A stretch of 64,000 nucleotides of DNA from Chondrosia reniformis (GCA_947172415.1 OX359198.1:3193401-3257400); one strand, 5' to 3'; numbered from the stretch's first letter, positions 10,455 through 26,990 are shown. Notes: generated by a model not told the origin, from the sequence alone. Numbers and translations: made by a program.

Positions 10455-10798
10455 CTAGTAAATATAACTAGTATAGCACATAAAACTAGTACATACAACT
10501 AGTAAATACAACTAATACATAGAACTAGTACATAAATACAAATAGTAGACACAACTAGTATGCACAACTAGTACATACAACTAGTACATACAACTAGTTT
10601 CTAGCACATATAACTGTTACATACAACTAGTAAATATAACTAGTATAGCACATAAAACTAGTACATACAACTAGTAAATACAACTAATACATAGAACTAG
10701 TACATAAATACAAATAGTAGACACAACTAGTACGCACAACTAGTACATACAACTAGTACATACAACTAGTTTCTAGCACATATAACTGTTACATACAA
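10455..10798 (+). repeat. Tandem duplication of ~172 bp
   Basis: The block containing TAGTATAGCACATAAAAC, GAACTAGTACATAAATAC and TTTCTAGCACATATAACTG occurs twice in tandem (markers at 10471 and 10643) with very few differences, next to element D1. Confidence 0.85.
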
Positions 10799-12674
10799 CT
10801 AGTACATATAACTAGTACAAATAACTACTATACCTAATACATAAAAAGTACATACATCTAATACATACAACTAGTGCATACAACTAGTACAAACAACCAG
10901 TACAAACAACTAGTAAATATAACTAGTAAATATAACTAATATATATAACTGGTACTAGTGCATACAACTAGTATATATAACTATTAAATATAACTTGTAC
11001 TAGTACATACAATTAGTTCATCCAACTAGCACATACAACTTGTACATACAACTGGTACACAACTAGCACATACAACTAGTATAAGCAATTAGTACATATA
11101 ACTAGTACCTACTTAGTACCTAGTTTTACTAGTACTAGAACTTACAACTAGTACCTATAACTAGTACCCAACTACTACATATAACTAGTACATACACATA
11201 AAACTGGCACCTATAAATAGTACATACAATTAGTACATACAATTAGTCCATAAAACTAGTACATACAAGTAGTACATGAAACTAGTACATACAACTAGTA
11301 CACAGAAATACTACATAAAACTAATACCTATAATTAGTAAATATACCATGTACTAGTACATACAACTAGTGCATAAAACTAGTACCTACAACTAGTAAAT
11401 ATTACCAGTACTAGTACAAACAACAAGTTATTAGAACAAGTACCTGCAACTAGTACATAACTAATACATACAGTTATTACATACCACTAGTACACACAAC
11501 TAGTACATACAATTAGTACATACAAGTAATACCTGCAACTAGTATATAACTAGTACATACAACTAGTACATAAAACTAGTTCATTAAGTTAGAACATACA
11601 ACTACTACATACAACTAGTTCATACAACTATTACATTCAACTATATCATACAACTAGTACCTACAACTAGTAAATATAACCAGTGCTAGTATGTACAACT
11701 AGTACATAAAACTAGTGCCTACAGTTAGTAAATATTACTGGTACTAGTACATACCTCTAGTTATTCCTACTAGTACATACAACTAGTACACACAACTACT
11801 GCATAACTAGTGCATACAACTGGTACATACAACTATTATATACAATTAGTACAGGAAACTATTACATTCAACTAGTACATATAACTAGTACCTACAACTA
11901 GTTAATATAACTAGTACTTTTACATACAACCAGTGCATAGGACTAGTACATACAACAATTACACACAACTAGTACATAAAACTAGTCCATGCAATTAGTG
12001 CATACAACTACTACAAACAATTGAGTACGTACAACTAGTATATACTTACAACTAGTAAATATAACTAGTACTAGTACATAAAACTAGTACATACAACTAG
12101 GATATACAATTAGTACCTACAACTAATATATACATACAACTATTTCTTACAAATAGTACATAAAACTACTACATACAATTAGTAAATACAACTAGTAGAT
12201 ACAACTATATAGTGCATAAAACTAGAACATACAACTAGTATTACAACTGGTACATAAAACTAGTACCTACAACAAGTTAATATAGCTAGTACTCGTACAT
12301 AGAACTAGTACATACAACAATTACACACAACTAGTACATACAACTAGTACATACAATTAGTGCATACAACTATAACATTCAACAAGTACATGCACCTAGT
12401 ACGTACAACTTGTAAACATAACTAGTGCTAGTAGATACAACTAGCACCTACCTAGTACCTAGTATAACTAGTAGTAAAATCTACAAGTAGTACATATACT
12501 AGTATATACAACTAATACATACGAGTAGTACATACAAGTAGTACATACAACTAGTACACAGAAATAGTACATAAAACTATACATATAACTAGTAATTAAC
12601 TAGTACAAACTATTAGTACATACAACTAGTACACACAACTAGTACATACAACTAGTATATAACTAGTACATACA

Positions 12675-14630
12675 ACTAGTACATAAAACTAGTTCATACA
12701 ATTAGACCATACAACTACTACATACAACTAGTACATACAACTAATACCTACAAAATAGTAAATATAACCAGTGCTAGTACGTACAACTAGTACATATATA
12801 CAACTAGTACATACATTAGTATATAACTAGAACATACAACTAGTACATAAAACTAGTTCATACAATTAAACATACAACTACTACATACTCTAGGACATAC
12901 AACTAATACCTACAAGTAGTAAATATAACTTGTACTACTACATACAACTAGTTCATACAACTATTACATTCAACTAGTACACACAACTAGTGCCTACAGT
13001 TAGTATATATTACCAGTACTAGTACATTCCACTAGTTAATCCTACTAGAACATACTACTATTACATACACCTAGTACATAACTAGTACATACAAATGGTA
13101 CATACAACTATTATATACAATTAGTACATGCAACTATTACATTTGACAAGTACATATAAGTAGTACCTACAAATATTTAATATAACTAGTACTTGTACAT
13201 TCAACTAATACCTACTTATTATCTAGTATTACTAGTACTATTGCCTACAACTAGTACACATAACTAGTACATACACCTAGTACATACAACTAGTACATAC
13301 TACTAGTACATACTACTAGTACATACAAGTAGTACATTCACTTAGGACTTACAAGTAGTAAATACAACTAGGACATACAACTAGTACACACAACAAGTAC
13401 ATACACCTAGTATATAACTAGTCCATACAAGTGGTACATACAACTAGTTCATACAATTAGAACATACAACTACTCCATACAACTAGTAAATGCTACTAAT
13501 ACCTACAACTAGTAAACATAACTTCTACTAGTACATACAACTGGTACTTACAACTAGTATATCCAACTAGTAAATATCACCAGTATTATTACATACAAGT
13601 AGTTAATACAACTACTACCTACAACTAGTACATAACTAGTTCTTACAACTAGTACATACAACTAGTACATACAATTAGTACATACAACTATAACATTCAA
13701 CAAGTCCATGCAACTAGTACATACAACTAGTAAATATAACTTGTACTACTACATACAACTAGTACCTACAACTAGTAAATATAACCAGTGCAACTAGTGC
13801 CTACAGTTAGTAAATATTACCAGTACTAGTACATACCACAAGTTAATACTACTAGTACATACAACTAGTACATACAGCTATTACATAACTAGTACATACA
13901 ACTGGTACATACAATTATAATATAGAATTAGTACATGCAACTATAACATTCAACCAGTACATATAACTAGTACCTACTAATAGTTAATATAACTAGAACT
14001 TGTACATACAACTAATACCTACTTAGTATCTAGTGTTACTACTACTAGAACTTACAACTAGTACACATAAATAGTTCATACACCTAGTACGTACAACTAG
14101 TACATACAACTAGTGCCTACAGTTAGTAAATATTACCAGTACTAGTACATACCACTAGTTAATACTACTAGTACATACAGCCAGTACATACAGCTAGTAC
14201 ATAACTAGTACATAAAAATGGTACATACAATTATTATATATAATTAGTACTTGCAACTAGTACATACACCTAGTACATACAACTAGGACATACAAATAGT
14301 ACATACAACTAGTACATACAAGTAGTACATTCAATTAGGGCACAAAACTACTTCATATAACTAGTATATAACTAGTACATACAACTACTACATACACCTA
14401 GTACATACAACTAGTACATACAACCAGTACGTACAACTAGTACAAACAACTAGTATATACAACTAGTTCATACTACTTGCACATACAATTAGTAGTAAAA
14501 ACTAGTTCTTACAATTTGTACTTACAATTAGTACTTATGACTAGAACATTCACATATAACTGGTACATATAAACAGTACATACAACTAGTACATCAAACT
14601 AGACCTCCAACTAATTCAACTACTGAATAT
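12675..14630 (+). repeat. Array block P, copy 1
   Basis: A long run of 13-bp units with private variants that recurs at about 19,820-21,780 (offset about 7.12-7.15 kb) and, in part, at 32,830-34,440. Markers include AATTAGACCATACAACTAC, GTGCCTACAGTTAG and the phrase TAGTATCTAGTGTTACTAC. Boundaries are approximate (tens of bases). Confidence 0.75.
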
Positions 14631-15440
14631 AATTAGTACTAGTACATACAACTTGTTCATACAACTAGAAGTACAACTACTACATACAACTACTACATAC
14701 AATTAGTACATACACCTAGTACTTACAACTATTATATAGAATTATAATAAGCAATTAGTACATATAACTATTACATTCAACTAGTACATATATCCAGTAC
14801 CTATAACTAGTTAATATAACTAGTACTTGTACATACAAATAGTACCTACTTAGTAACTAGTTTTGCTAATACCAGAACCTACAACTAGTACATATAACTA
14901 GTATTTGTACATACAAATAGTACCTACTTAGTAACAAGTTTTGCTAATACCAGAACCTACAACTAGTACATATAATCAGTACATACAACTAGCTCATAGA
15001 ACGAGTACAGAATACTAGAACGTAAAACTTGTATGTACAAATAGTAGATAGCTACTACATACAAGTAAAAGCAACTAGTACATTCACCTACTACATATAA
15101 CTAGTACATACACATATATCCAATTATTATAAATAGTACGTGTAACTAGTACATACATCTAGTTCATAAAATTAGTACATACAACTAGTACATAGAACAG
15201 GTACCTTCCTAGTACCAAGTATAACTAGTACAAGAACCTACAACTAGTACATTCAACTAGTACATACAACTAGAACACAGAACTAGTATATACATACAAC
15301 TAGTACATATAACTAGTACACACACCTACTACATATAACTAATACATAAAAATGTAACTAGTACATATAAATAGTACAAACACCTACTACATATAACTGA
15401 TACATAAAAATATAACTAGTACATATAAATAATACAAACA

Positions 15441-15475
15441 GGGGACCCTTTAATAAAGTTCGGCAGCCATTTTTA
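15441..15475 (+). repeat. Satellite B island, left part (with C1)
   Basis: A piece of a satellite B monomer (GGGACCCTTTAATAAAGTTC, then CAGCCATTTTTA) in the middle of the 13-bp array. It is continued on the far side of element C1 by TTATCCTAGGAAC, the normal continuation of the monomer, so C1 split a satellite B unit. Confidence 0.9.
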
Positions 15476-15865
15476 GGGGCTGCCACAGGAAGCGCCCTCT
15501 ATTGTTTTCATAACGCGATTTATGTATGGCTTCATGTTACGGATATATATACATATATATATATAATACGAGTTCATACGCAACTATTATAACACATTTT
15601 ATACGTCGATAGATGTATAATATGAGTTCATATGCAACTATTGTAACACTTAATTTATACGTCAATACATCGTTTTTGCAAATGGTGGCGTTCAGGAAGC
15701 TTTAGTTAACGAAGCTTTTCTGTCGCTATTTATCATTTTTAGGACACTTAAGCGTCCTCAATCGTTAGGATTAAGAGTAATATGTCAAAGCCCAACGATG
15801 CGGCTAAGTAGTTTGAGTAAATTCGGGGGTCGGCAGGCCCACGAGTTTTTAAACTCGAACTACTT
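15476..15865 (+). mobile_element. Hairpin-ended non-autonomous element, copy C1
   Basis: About 390 bp, no open frame. Starts GGGGCTGCCACAGG; the interior has CTATTGTTTTC, an AT-repeat and the pair of AAGCTT boxes near 15,700. Ends with AAGTAGTTTGAGT, an inner GGGTC/GGCCC stem, then CTCGAACTACTT, which pairs with the first arm with one T-G wobble. It interrupts a satellite B monomer, with TTA on both sides of the junction (left at 15473-15475, right from 15867). Start and end resemble the reverse complement of D1/D2, so all six copies are one family. Confidence 0.82.
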
Positions 15866-16014
15866 GTTATCCTAGGAACAGTCTTCATTACATATATAGC
15901 CTATATGTTTTAAATCGGCAGCCATTTTAACTCGGAGATAAGTCGTAGGGCTTCGGGGACACTTTTATCGAGTTTGGCCGCCATTTTTATCCTAGGAACG
16001 GTCTTTGGTACGCT
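15866..16014 (+). repeat. Satellite B island, right part
   Basis: About 1.2 satellite B monomers (TTATCCTAGGAACAG, CCTATATG, GCAGCCATTTTAACTCGG, CTTCGGGGACACTTTTATC). Ends at TTGGTACGCTGG, where 13-bp units resume. The island near 60,136 has two more monomers at this very place, so this one is probably a shortened derivative. Confidence 0.88.
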
Positions 16015-19000
16015 GGTTCATTCAATTTGTACTTACAATTAGTACCTATGACTAGAACATTCACATATAACTGGTACATATAAATAGTATATATAACAAG
16101 TACATAAAACTAGACCTCCAACTATTACAACTACTGAATATATCTAGTATTAGTACTAGTACATACAAGTAGTTCAAAAAACTAGTACCTACAACTAGTA
16201 AATATTACTACTACTGGTACATATTAGAACTAGCACATGCAACTAGTACATAACTAATACATACAGTTAATACACACAACTAGTACACACAACTAATACA
16301 TACAGTTAATACACACAACTAGTACACACAACTAGTACATACCACTAGTTTATACAACTAATACATACAACTAATATATAACCAGTATATACAACTAGTA
16401 CATAAAATTAGTTCATGCAATTAGAACATACAACTAATACCTACAAATAGTAAATATAACCAGTGCTAGTACGTACAACTAGTACATACAATCAGTACAT
16501 ACATTAGTATATAACTAGTACATACAACTAGTACATAAAACTAGTTCATACAATTACAACATACAACTACTACATACACTAGGACATACAACTAATACCT
16601 ACAAGTAGTAAATATTACTTGTACTACTACATACAACTAGTTCATACAACTATAACATTCAACTAGTACAGACAAGTTGTACGTACAACTAGTAAATATA
16701 ACCAGTGCTAGTACGTACAACTAGTACATACAACTAGTGCCTACAGTTAGTATATATTACCTTTACTTGTACATTCGACTAGTTAATCCTACTAGTACAT
16801 ACAACTATTACAAACAACTAGTATCATAAATAGTACATACAACTGGTACATACAACTATTATATACAATTAGTACATGCAACTATTACATTTGACAAGTA
16901 CATATAAGTAGTACCTACAAATATTTAATATAACTAGTACTTGTACATTCAACTAATACCTACTTAATATCTGGTATAACTAGTACTAGTACATACAACT
17001 AGTTTATAAAACTAGAAAATATAGCTAGTACTAACATCTAGTATATACAACTAGTACATACAACTATTACACACAACTAGTAAATTCTACTAGTACGTAT
17101 AACAAGGACAAACAAGTAATACATATAACTAGTAAATACAACTAGTACATACAACTAGCACATACAACTAGGCTAACAACTACTTCATACAACTTGTATT
17201 TACAACTAGTACCTAGGATTGAAACATACACAAAAAATTAGTACATATAAATAGTACTTACAACTAGGACATTAAACTAGAACTCCACCTAGTATTACAT
17301 TTTACTAGTGCCTACTTAGTAAATAGATTAACTAGTACTCAAGCTTACTAGTACTAGTACATACAACTAGTCAATACACAGCCTATATTAGTACATATAA
17401 TTTGTACCTACAACTACTAAATATAACTAGTACTAGTACATACAACTAGTTAATAAAATGTATAGAAAATATAACTAGTACAAACACCGAGTACATACAA
17501 CTAGTACATACAACTAGTACATACAACTTGTACATACAACTATGACATATATATAACTAGAACATGCACATATAACTAGTATATAAAACTAGTACATAGA
17601 ACTAGTACACACAGGTAGCAATGAGTACACACTACTAGTACATAGAACTAGAACATACAACTAGTACATAGAACTAGAACATACAACTAGTACATACAAC
17701 TTGTACATACAACTATAACATATATATAACTAGAACATGCACATATAACTAGTATATTAAACTAGTACATAGAACTACTACACACAGGTAGCAATGAGTA
17801 CACACTACTAGTACATAGAACTAGAACATACGACTTGTACATAGAACTAGTACATACGACTTGTACATACAACTAGTAGACACAACTAGTACATACAACT
17901 AGTACATATAACTAGTTCATACAACTAGTACACACAACTAGTATACACAATCAGTGTATACAACCAGTACATTCAACTAGTCCTAATACTAGTTCATATA
18001 ACTAGTACTAGAAAGTACTTCCATTAAGTACATACAACTAGTTCATACAATTAGAACAAACAAGTAGTACATTAACCTAGTACATAGAACTAGTTCATAG
18101 AAGGACTACATAAAACTGATACATACAACTAGTACATGCAACTAGTACATAATAATTAGTACATAAAAATAGTGCATATAACTAGAACATAGGACTTTCA
18201 ACTAGTACTTACAACTAGCAAACATAACTTGTATATACTACTTGCACATACAAAAAGTACATACAATTAGTACCTACAATTAGTATATATAACCAGTACT
18301 AGAACATAAAACTACAACGTACAACTGGTACATACAACTAGTAACGGGTACTTACAAATAGTACATAGAACTAGTACATACAACTTGTACATACAATTAG
18401 TACGTACATCGATTACGTACAATTTGTACTACAACTAGTTCATATAACTAGTATATACAACTCAAACATAGAACTAGTATATTCAAATAGTATCTATAAT
18501 TAGTAAATTTAACTAGTTCTAGTATATAAACTAATACATTGAACTAGTACATACACGTAGCAACGAGTACATACAACTATATAATACCTACAACTGGTTC
18601 ATACAACTAGTAACAAGTACATACAACCAGTAATTAGTAAATACAAGTAGCAACGAGTACATACAATTAGTACCTAAAACTAGTAAATATAACTAGTTCT
18701 TGTACAAACAACTGGTAAAGTACATACAATTTGTACATACAACTAATACATATAACTAGTACATACAACAATTACCCACAACTTGTCCATACATCTAATA
18801 CATATAATTAGATCATACAACCAGTACGTACAACTAGTATTATGCACATACAACTAGTACTTCCCTGGTACATAGTATCAATAGCATTAGAACCTACAAC
18901 TAGAACATACAAATAGTGCACACAACTAGTATATACAACCAATAGGTACAACTAGCACATATAACTGGTCCACCAAAACTACTACAAATAACTAATACAT

Positions 19001-19819
19001 GTACATAGTACATACATCTAGTGCATACAACTAGTACATACAACTTGTACATACAACTGATTCATATCTAGTGCATACAACTAGTACATACAGCTAGTGC
19101 ATACAACTAGTACTTATAACTAGTTCACAAACATATAACTAGTACATGCAAATTGTAAATACAACTCAAGTACTATATACAACTAGTTCATAAACTAGTA
19201 CATACAACTAGTACATAAAACTAGTTTCTAGTACATACAACTAGTACCTTCCTAGTACCTAGTATAACATGTACAAGAATCTACAACAAGTACATAAAAC
19301 TAGTACATACAACTAGAACATACAACTAGTACAAAGCTAGTACACACAACTAGTATATACATACAAATAGAACACAAAACTAGTTCATACAATTTGTACA
19401 TAGAACTACTACATACAACTATCACATACAACTAGTTCCTACAACTAGTAAATATAGCTAGTACTAGTCCATATATACAACTAATGAAAACAACTAGTAC
19501 TTGCAACTAGTACGTATTACTAGTACACACACCTACTACATATAACTCATACATAAAAATTTAACTAGTACATATAAATAGTACATACGCATATTACATA
19601 CAAGTAGTACATAAAACTAGTGCCTACAACTACAACCTAGCACATATAACTAGTGCCTACAACTACAACCTAGCACATATAACTTGTTCATACAACTAAT
19701 AATTTGAACATATAACAAGTACATACTTCTAATAAATACAACTAGTAGATATAACTAGTTTACATATAGCCAGTACATATAAATAGTACATACATCTAGT
19801 ACATACAACTAGTACATAA

Positions 19820-21780
19820 AACTAGTTCATACAATTAGACCATACAACTACTACATACAACTAGTACATACAACTAATACCTACAAATAGTAAATATAAC
19901 CAGTGCTAGTACGTACAACTAGTACATATATATATACAACTAGTACATACATTAGTATATAACTAGAACATACAACTAGTACATAAAACTAGTTCATACA
20001 ATTAAACATACAACTACTACATACTCTAGGACATACAACTAATACCTACAAGTAGTAAATATAACTTGTACTACTACATACAACTAGTTCATACAACTAT
20101 TACATTCAACTAGTACACACAACTAGTGCCTACAGTTAGTATATATTACCAGTACTAGTACATTCCACTAGTTAATCCTACTAGAACAAACTACTATTAC
20201 ATACACCTAGTACATAACTAGTACATACAAATGGTACATACAACTATTATATACAATTAGTACATGCAACTATTACATTCGACTAGTACATATAAGTAGT
20301 ACCTACAAATATTTAATATAACTAGTACTTGTACATTCAACTTATACCTACTTATTATCTAGTATTACTAGTACTATTGCCTACAACTAGTACACATAAC
20401 TAGTACATACTACTAGTACATACAACTAGTATATACTACTAGTACATACTACTAGTACATACAAGTGGTACATTCACTTAGGACTTACAAGTAGTAAATA
20501 CAACTAGGACATACAACTAGTATATAACTAGTCCATACAAATGGTACATACAACTAGTTCATACAATTAGAACATACAACTACTCCATACAACTAGTAAA
20601 TGCTACTAATACCTACAACTAGTAAACATAACTTCTACTAGTACATACAACTGGTACTTACAACTGGTATATCCAACTAGTAAATATCACCAGTATTATT
20701 ACATACAAGTAGTTAATACAACTACTACCTACAACTAGTACATAACTAGTTCTTACAACTAGTACATACAACTAGTACATACAATTAGTACATACAACTA
20801 TAACATTCAACAAGTCCATGCAACTAGTACCTACAACTAGTAAATATAACTTGTACTACTACATACAACTAGTACTTACAACTAGTAAATATAACCAGTG
20901 CAACTAGTGCCTACAGTTAGTAAATATTACCAGTACTAGTACATACCACAAGTTAATACTACTAGTACATACAACTAGTACATACAGCTATGACATAACT
21001 AGTACATACAACTGGTACATACAACTGGTACATACAATTATAATATAGAATTAGTACATGCAACTATAACATTCAACCAGTACATATAACTAGTACCTAC
21101 AAATAGTTAATATAACTAGAACTTGTACATACAACTAATACCTACTTAGTATCTAGTGTTACTACTACTAGAACTTACAACTAGTACACATAAATAGTTC
21201 CTACACCTAGTGCGTACAACTAGTACATACAACTAGTGCCTACAGTTAGTAAATATTACCAGTACTAGTACATACCACTAGTTAATACTACTAGTACATA
21301 CAGCCAGTACATACAGCTAGTACATAACTAGTACATAAAAATGGTACATACAATTATTATATATAATTAGTACTTGCAACTAGTACATACACCTAGTACA
21401 TACAACTAGGACATACAAATAGTACATACAACTAGTACATACAAGTAGTACATTCAATTAGGGCACAAAACTAGTTCATATAACTAGTACATAACTAGTA
21501 CATACAACTACTACATACACCTAGTACATACAACTAGTACATACAACCAGTACGTACAACTAGTACAAACAACTAGTAATACTACTTGCACATACAATTA
21601 GTAGTAAAAACTAGTTCTTACAATTTGTACTTACAATTAGTACTTATGACTAGAACATTCACATATAACTGGTACATATAAACAGTACATACAACTAGTA
21701 CATCAAACTAGACCTCCAACTAATTCAACTACTGAATATAATTAGTACTAGTACATACAACTTGTTCATACAACTAGAAT
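19820..21780 (+). repeat. Array block P, copy 2
   Basis: Matches block P at 12,675-14,630 with small insertions and losses. The third version at 32,830-34,440 follows the same order, then jumps to other units. Confidence 0.75.
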
Positions 21781-22260
21781 TACAACTACTACATACAACT
21801 ACTACATACAATTAGTACATACACCTAGTACTTACAACCAGTTATTAGAACTAGTACATACAACTAGTACATAACTAATACATACAGTTATTACATGCAA
21901 CTTGTACACACAACTAGTGCATAACTAGTTCATACAACTAGTACATTCAACTAGTACATATAATTAGTACATACAACTATTGCATTCAACTAGTACATCC
22001 AACTATAACCTACAACTGGTAAATATAACTAGTCCTAGTATGTACAACTAGTACAAACAACTAGTGCCTACAGTTAGTAAATATTACCAGTACAAGTACA
22101 CGCCACTAGTTAAAACAACTACTACATACAACTAGTTCATACAACTAGTACATAACTAGTACATACAACTATTATATAGAATTATAATAAGCAATTAGTA
22201 CATATAACTATTACATTCAACTAGTACATATATCCAGTACCTATAACTAGTTAATATAAC

Positions 22261-24630
22261 TAGTACTTGTACATACAAATAGTACCTACTTAGTAACTAG
22301 TTTTGCTAATACCAGAACCTACAACTAGTACGAATAACTAGTATTTGTACATACAAATAGTACCTACTTAGTAACAAGTTTTGCTAATACCAGAACCTAC
22401 AACTATAACATATAATTAGTACATACAACTAGTAAATACAACTAGTACATCAAATTAGTGCCCACAACTAGTACATGGAACCAATAACAAGTACATATAC
22501 CTAGTACATACAACTAGTACATTTAAGTGGTACACACAACTAGTACACACAACTAGTACATACAACCATAACATAAAACTAGTAGACACCAACTACTACA
22601 TATAACTAGTATATTCACATATAACTGGTCCATATAAATAGTACATGCATCTGGTACATACCACTAGAGCATACAACTAGTACATACAACTATAACATAA
22701 AACTAGTACCTACAACTAGTACACACTACTAGTACATTCTACTAGTACGTATAACAAGTACAAACAAGAAATACATATAACTAGTACAAACAACTAATAC
22801 ATACAACTAGCACATACAACTTGGCTAACAACTACTCCTAGTACATTCTACTAGTACGTATAACAAGTACAAACAAGTAATACATATAACTAGTACAAAC
22901 AACTAATACATACAACTAGCACATACAACTTGGCTAACAACTACTTCATACAACTTGTATTTACAACTAGTACCTATGATTGAAACATACACATTAAATT
23001 AGTACATGTAAATAGTACATACAACTAGGACATTAAACTAGAACTCCAACTTGTATTATATTTTACTAGTGCCTACTTAGTAAATAGATTAACTAGTACT
23101 CAAGCTTACTAGTACAAGTACATACAAATAGTCCATACACATATATATATAACTAGTACAGACAGCCTATATTAGTACATATAATTTGTACCTACAACTA
23201 GTAAATATAACTTGTACTAGTACATACAACTAGTTAATAAAATGTATAGAAAATATAGCTAGTACAAACACCGAGTACATACAACTAGTACATACAACTT
23301 GTACATACAACTAGAACATATAACCAGAACATGCATATAAAACTAGTACGTTCAACTAGTTCATACATCTAGTAAATATGACTAGTACTAGTATATAAAC
23401 TAGTACATAAAACTAGTACACACAGGTAGCAATGAGTACACACTACTAGTACATAAAACTAGTACATACGACTTGTACATACAACTAGTAAACACAACTA
23501 GTACATACAACTAGTACATATAACTAGTTCATACAACTAGTGCATACAAATAGTATACACAATTAGTGTATACAACCAGTACATTCAACTAGTCCTAACA
23601 CTAGTTCATATCACTAGTACTAGAAAGTACTTCCAATTAGTACATAAAACTAGTTCATACAATTAGAACATACAAGTAGTACAATAACCCAGTACATAGA
23701 ACTAGTACATAGAAGGACTACATAAAACTGATACATACAACTAGTACATGCAACTAGTACATAATAATTAGTACATAAAAATAGTGCATATAACTAGAAC
23801 ATAGGACTTTCAACTAGTACTTACAACTAGCAAACATAACTTGTATATACTACTTGCACATACAAAAAGTACATATAATTAGTACCTAAAACTAGTAAAC
23901 ATAACTAGTTCTAGTACAAACAACTGGTAAAGTACATACAATTAGTACATACAACTAATACATATAACTAGTACATACAACAATTACCCACAACTTGTCC
24001 ATACATCTAATACATATAATTAGATCATACAACCAGTACATACAACTAGTATTAAGCACATACAACTAGTACTTCCCTAGTACATAGTATAACTAGTTTT
24101 AGAACCTACAACTAGAACATACAAATAGTGCATACAAATAGAATATACAACCAATAGGTACAAGTAGCACATGTAACTGGTCCACACAACTACTACATAT
24201 AACTAATACATGTAAATAGTACATACATCTAGAGCATAAAACTAGTATATACAACTTGTGCATACAACTGATTCATATCTAGTGCATACAACTAGTACAT
24301 ACAACTTGTACATACAACTGATTCATATCTAGTGCATACAACTAGTACATACAGCTAGTGCATACAACTAGTACTTATAACTAGTTCACAAACATATAAC
24401 TAGTGCATGCAAATTGTAAATACAACTCAACTACTATATACAACTAGTTCATAAACTAGTACATACAACTAGTACATAAAACTAGTTTCTAGTATATACA
24501 ACTAGAACCTTCCTAGTACCTAGTATAACATGTACCATAATCTACAATAAGTACATAAAACTAGTACATACAACTAGAACATACAACTAGTACAAAGCTA
24601 GTACAAACAACTAGTATATACATACAAATA
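22261..24630 (+). repeat. 2.36-kb tandem block, copy 1
   Basis: Private series (ACCTACTTAGTAACTAG, AATTAGTGCCCACAACTAG, ACACCGAGTACATAC, TACTTCCCTAGTACATAG) that starts again at about 24,631, about 2.36 kb later. A further copy of most of it lies at about 35,300-37,500. Copy 1 has a small local duplication near 22,735-22,920. Confidence 0.82.
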
Positions 24631-26990
24631 ATATAACTAGTACTTGTACATACAAATAGCACCTACTTAGTAGCTAGTTTTGCTAATACCAGAACCTACA
24701 ACTAGTACATATAACTAGTATTTGTACATACAAATAGTACCTACTTAGTAACAAGTTTTGCTAATACCAGAACCTACAACTAGTACATATAATTAGTACA
24801 TACAACTAGTAAATACAACTAGTACATCAAATTAGTGCCCACAACTAGTACATGGAACTAATAACAAGTACATATACCTAGTACATACAACTAGTACATT
24901 TAAGTGGTACACACAACTAGTACACACAACTAGTACATACAACCATAACATAAAACTAGTAGACACCAACTACTACATATAACTAGTATATTCACATATA
25001 ACTGGTCCATATAAATAGTACATGCATCTGGTACATACCACTAGAGCATACAACTAGTACATACAACTATAACATAAAACTAGTACCTACAACTAGTACA
25101 CACTACTAGTACATTCTACTAGTACGTATAACAAGTACAAACAAGTAATACATATAACTAGTACATACAACAAATACATACAACTAGCACATACAACTTG
25201 GCTAACAACTACTTCATACAACTTGTATTTACAACTAGTACCTATGATTGAAACATACACAAAAAATTAGTACATGTAAATAGTACATACAACTAGGACA
25301 TTAAACTAGAACTCCAACTAGTATTACATTTTACTAGTGCCTACTTAGTAAATAGATTAACTAGTACTCAAGCTTACTAGTACAAGTACATACAAATAGT
25401 CCATACACATATATATATAACTAGTACACACAGCCTATATTAGTACATATAATTTGTACCTACAACTAGTAAATATAACTAGTACTAGTACATACAACTA
25501 GTTAATAAAATGTATAGAAAATATAGCTAGTACAAACACCGAGTACATACAACTGTACATACAACTTGTACATACAACTAGAACATATAACCAGAACATG
25601 CACATAAAACTAGTACGTTCAACTAGTTCATACATCTAGTAAATATGACTAGTACTAGTATATAAACTAGTACATAAAACTAGTACACACAGGTAGCAAT
25701 GAGTACACACTACTAGTACATAAAACTAGTACATACGACTTGTACATACAACTAGTAAACACAACTAGTACATACAACTAGTACATATAACTAGTTCATA
25801 CAACTAGTGCACACAACTAGTATACACAATTAGTGTATACAACCAGTACATTCAACTAGTCCTAACACTAGTTCATATCACTAGCACTAGAAAGTACTTC
25901 CAATTAGTACATAAAACTAGTTCATACAATTAGAACATACAAGTAGTACAATAACCCAGTACATAGAACTAGTACATAGAAGGACTGCATGAAACTGATA
26001 CATACAACTAGTACATGCAACTAGTACATAATAATTAGTACATAAAAATAGTGCATATAACTAGAACATAGGACTTTCAACTAGTACTTACAACTAGCAA
26101 ACATAACTTGTATATACTACTTGCACATACAAAAAGTACATATAATTAGTACCTAAAACTAGTAAATATAACTAGTTCTAGTACAAACAACTGGTAAAGT
26201 ACATACAATTAGTACATACAACTAATACATATAACTAGTACATACAACAATTACCCACAACTTGTCCATACATCTAATACATATAATTAGATCATACAAC
26301 CAGTGGGTACAACTAGTATTAAGCACATACAACTAGTACTTCCCTGGTACATAGTATAACTAGTTTTAGAACCTACAACTAGAACATACAAATAGTGCAT
26401 ACAAATAGAATATACAACCAATAGGTACAACTAGTACATGTAACTGGTCCACACAGCTACTACATATAACTAATACATGTAAATGGTACATACATCTAGA
26501 GCATAAAACTAGTATATACAACTTGTGCATACAACTGATTCATATTTAGTGCATACAACTAGTACATACAACTTATACATACAACTGATTCATATCTAGT
26601 GCATACAACTAGTACATACAGCTAGTGCATACAACTAGTACTTATAACTAGTTCACAAACATATAACTAGTACATGCAAATTGTAAATACAACTCAACTA
26701 CTATATACAACTAGTTCATAAACTAGTACATACAACTAGTGCATAAAACTAGTTTCTAGTACATACAACTAGTACCTTCCTAGTACCTAGTATAACATGT
26801 ACCAGAATCTACAACAAGTACATAAAACTAGTACATACAACTAGAACATACAACTAGAACATACAACTAGTTCAAAGCTAGTACAAGCAACTAGTATATA
26901 CATACAAATAGAACACCAAACTAGTTCATACATTTTGTACATAGAACTACTACATACAACTACCACATACAACTAGTACCTACAACTAGT
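24631..26990 (+). repeat. 2.36-kb tandem block, copy 2
   Basis: Head-to-tail partner of 22,261-24,630. Differences are scattered substitutions and small losses. Confidence 0.82.

Larger units (their letters stand above)
14991..18000 (+). repeat. Array module M, copy 1 (with satellite B island)
   Basis: Starts with AGCTCATAGAACGAGTACA, carries a satellite B island plus element C1, then a characteristic series (GGTTCATTCAATTTGTAC, CTTACTAGTACTAGTACATAC, ACACCGAGTACATAC). The same series recurs from 28,951 (offset 13,934-13,960), 42,692, about 51,500 and 59,247. It is the largest repeated module in the window. Confidence 0.8.

Noticed and set aside
9790-15440. CRISPR-like short repeats
   Set aside because: The 13-bp units are directly adjacent with no spacers between them, and the context is eukaryotic.
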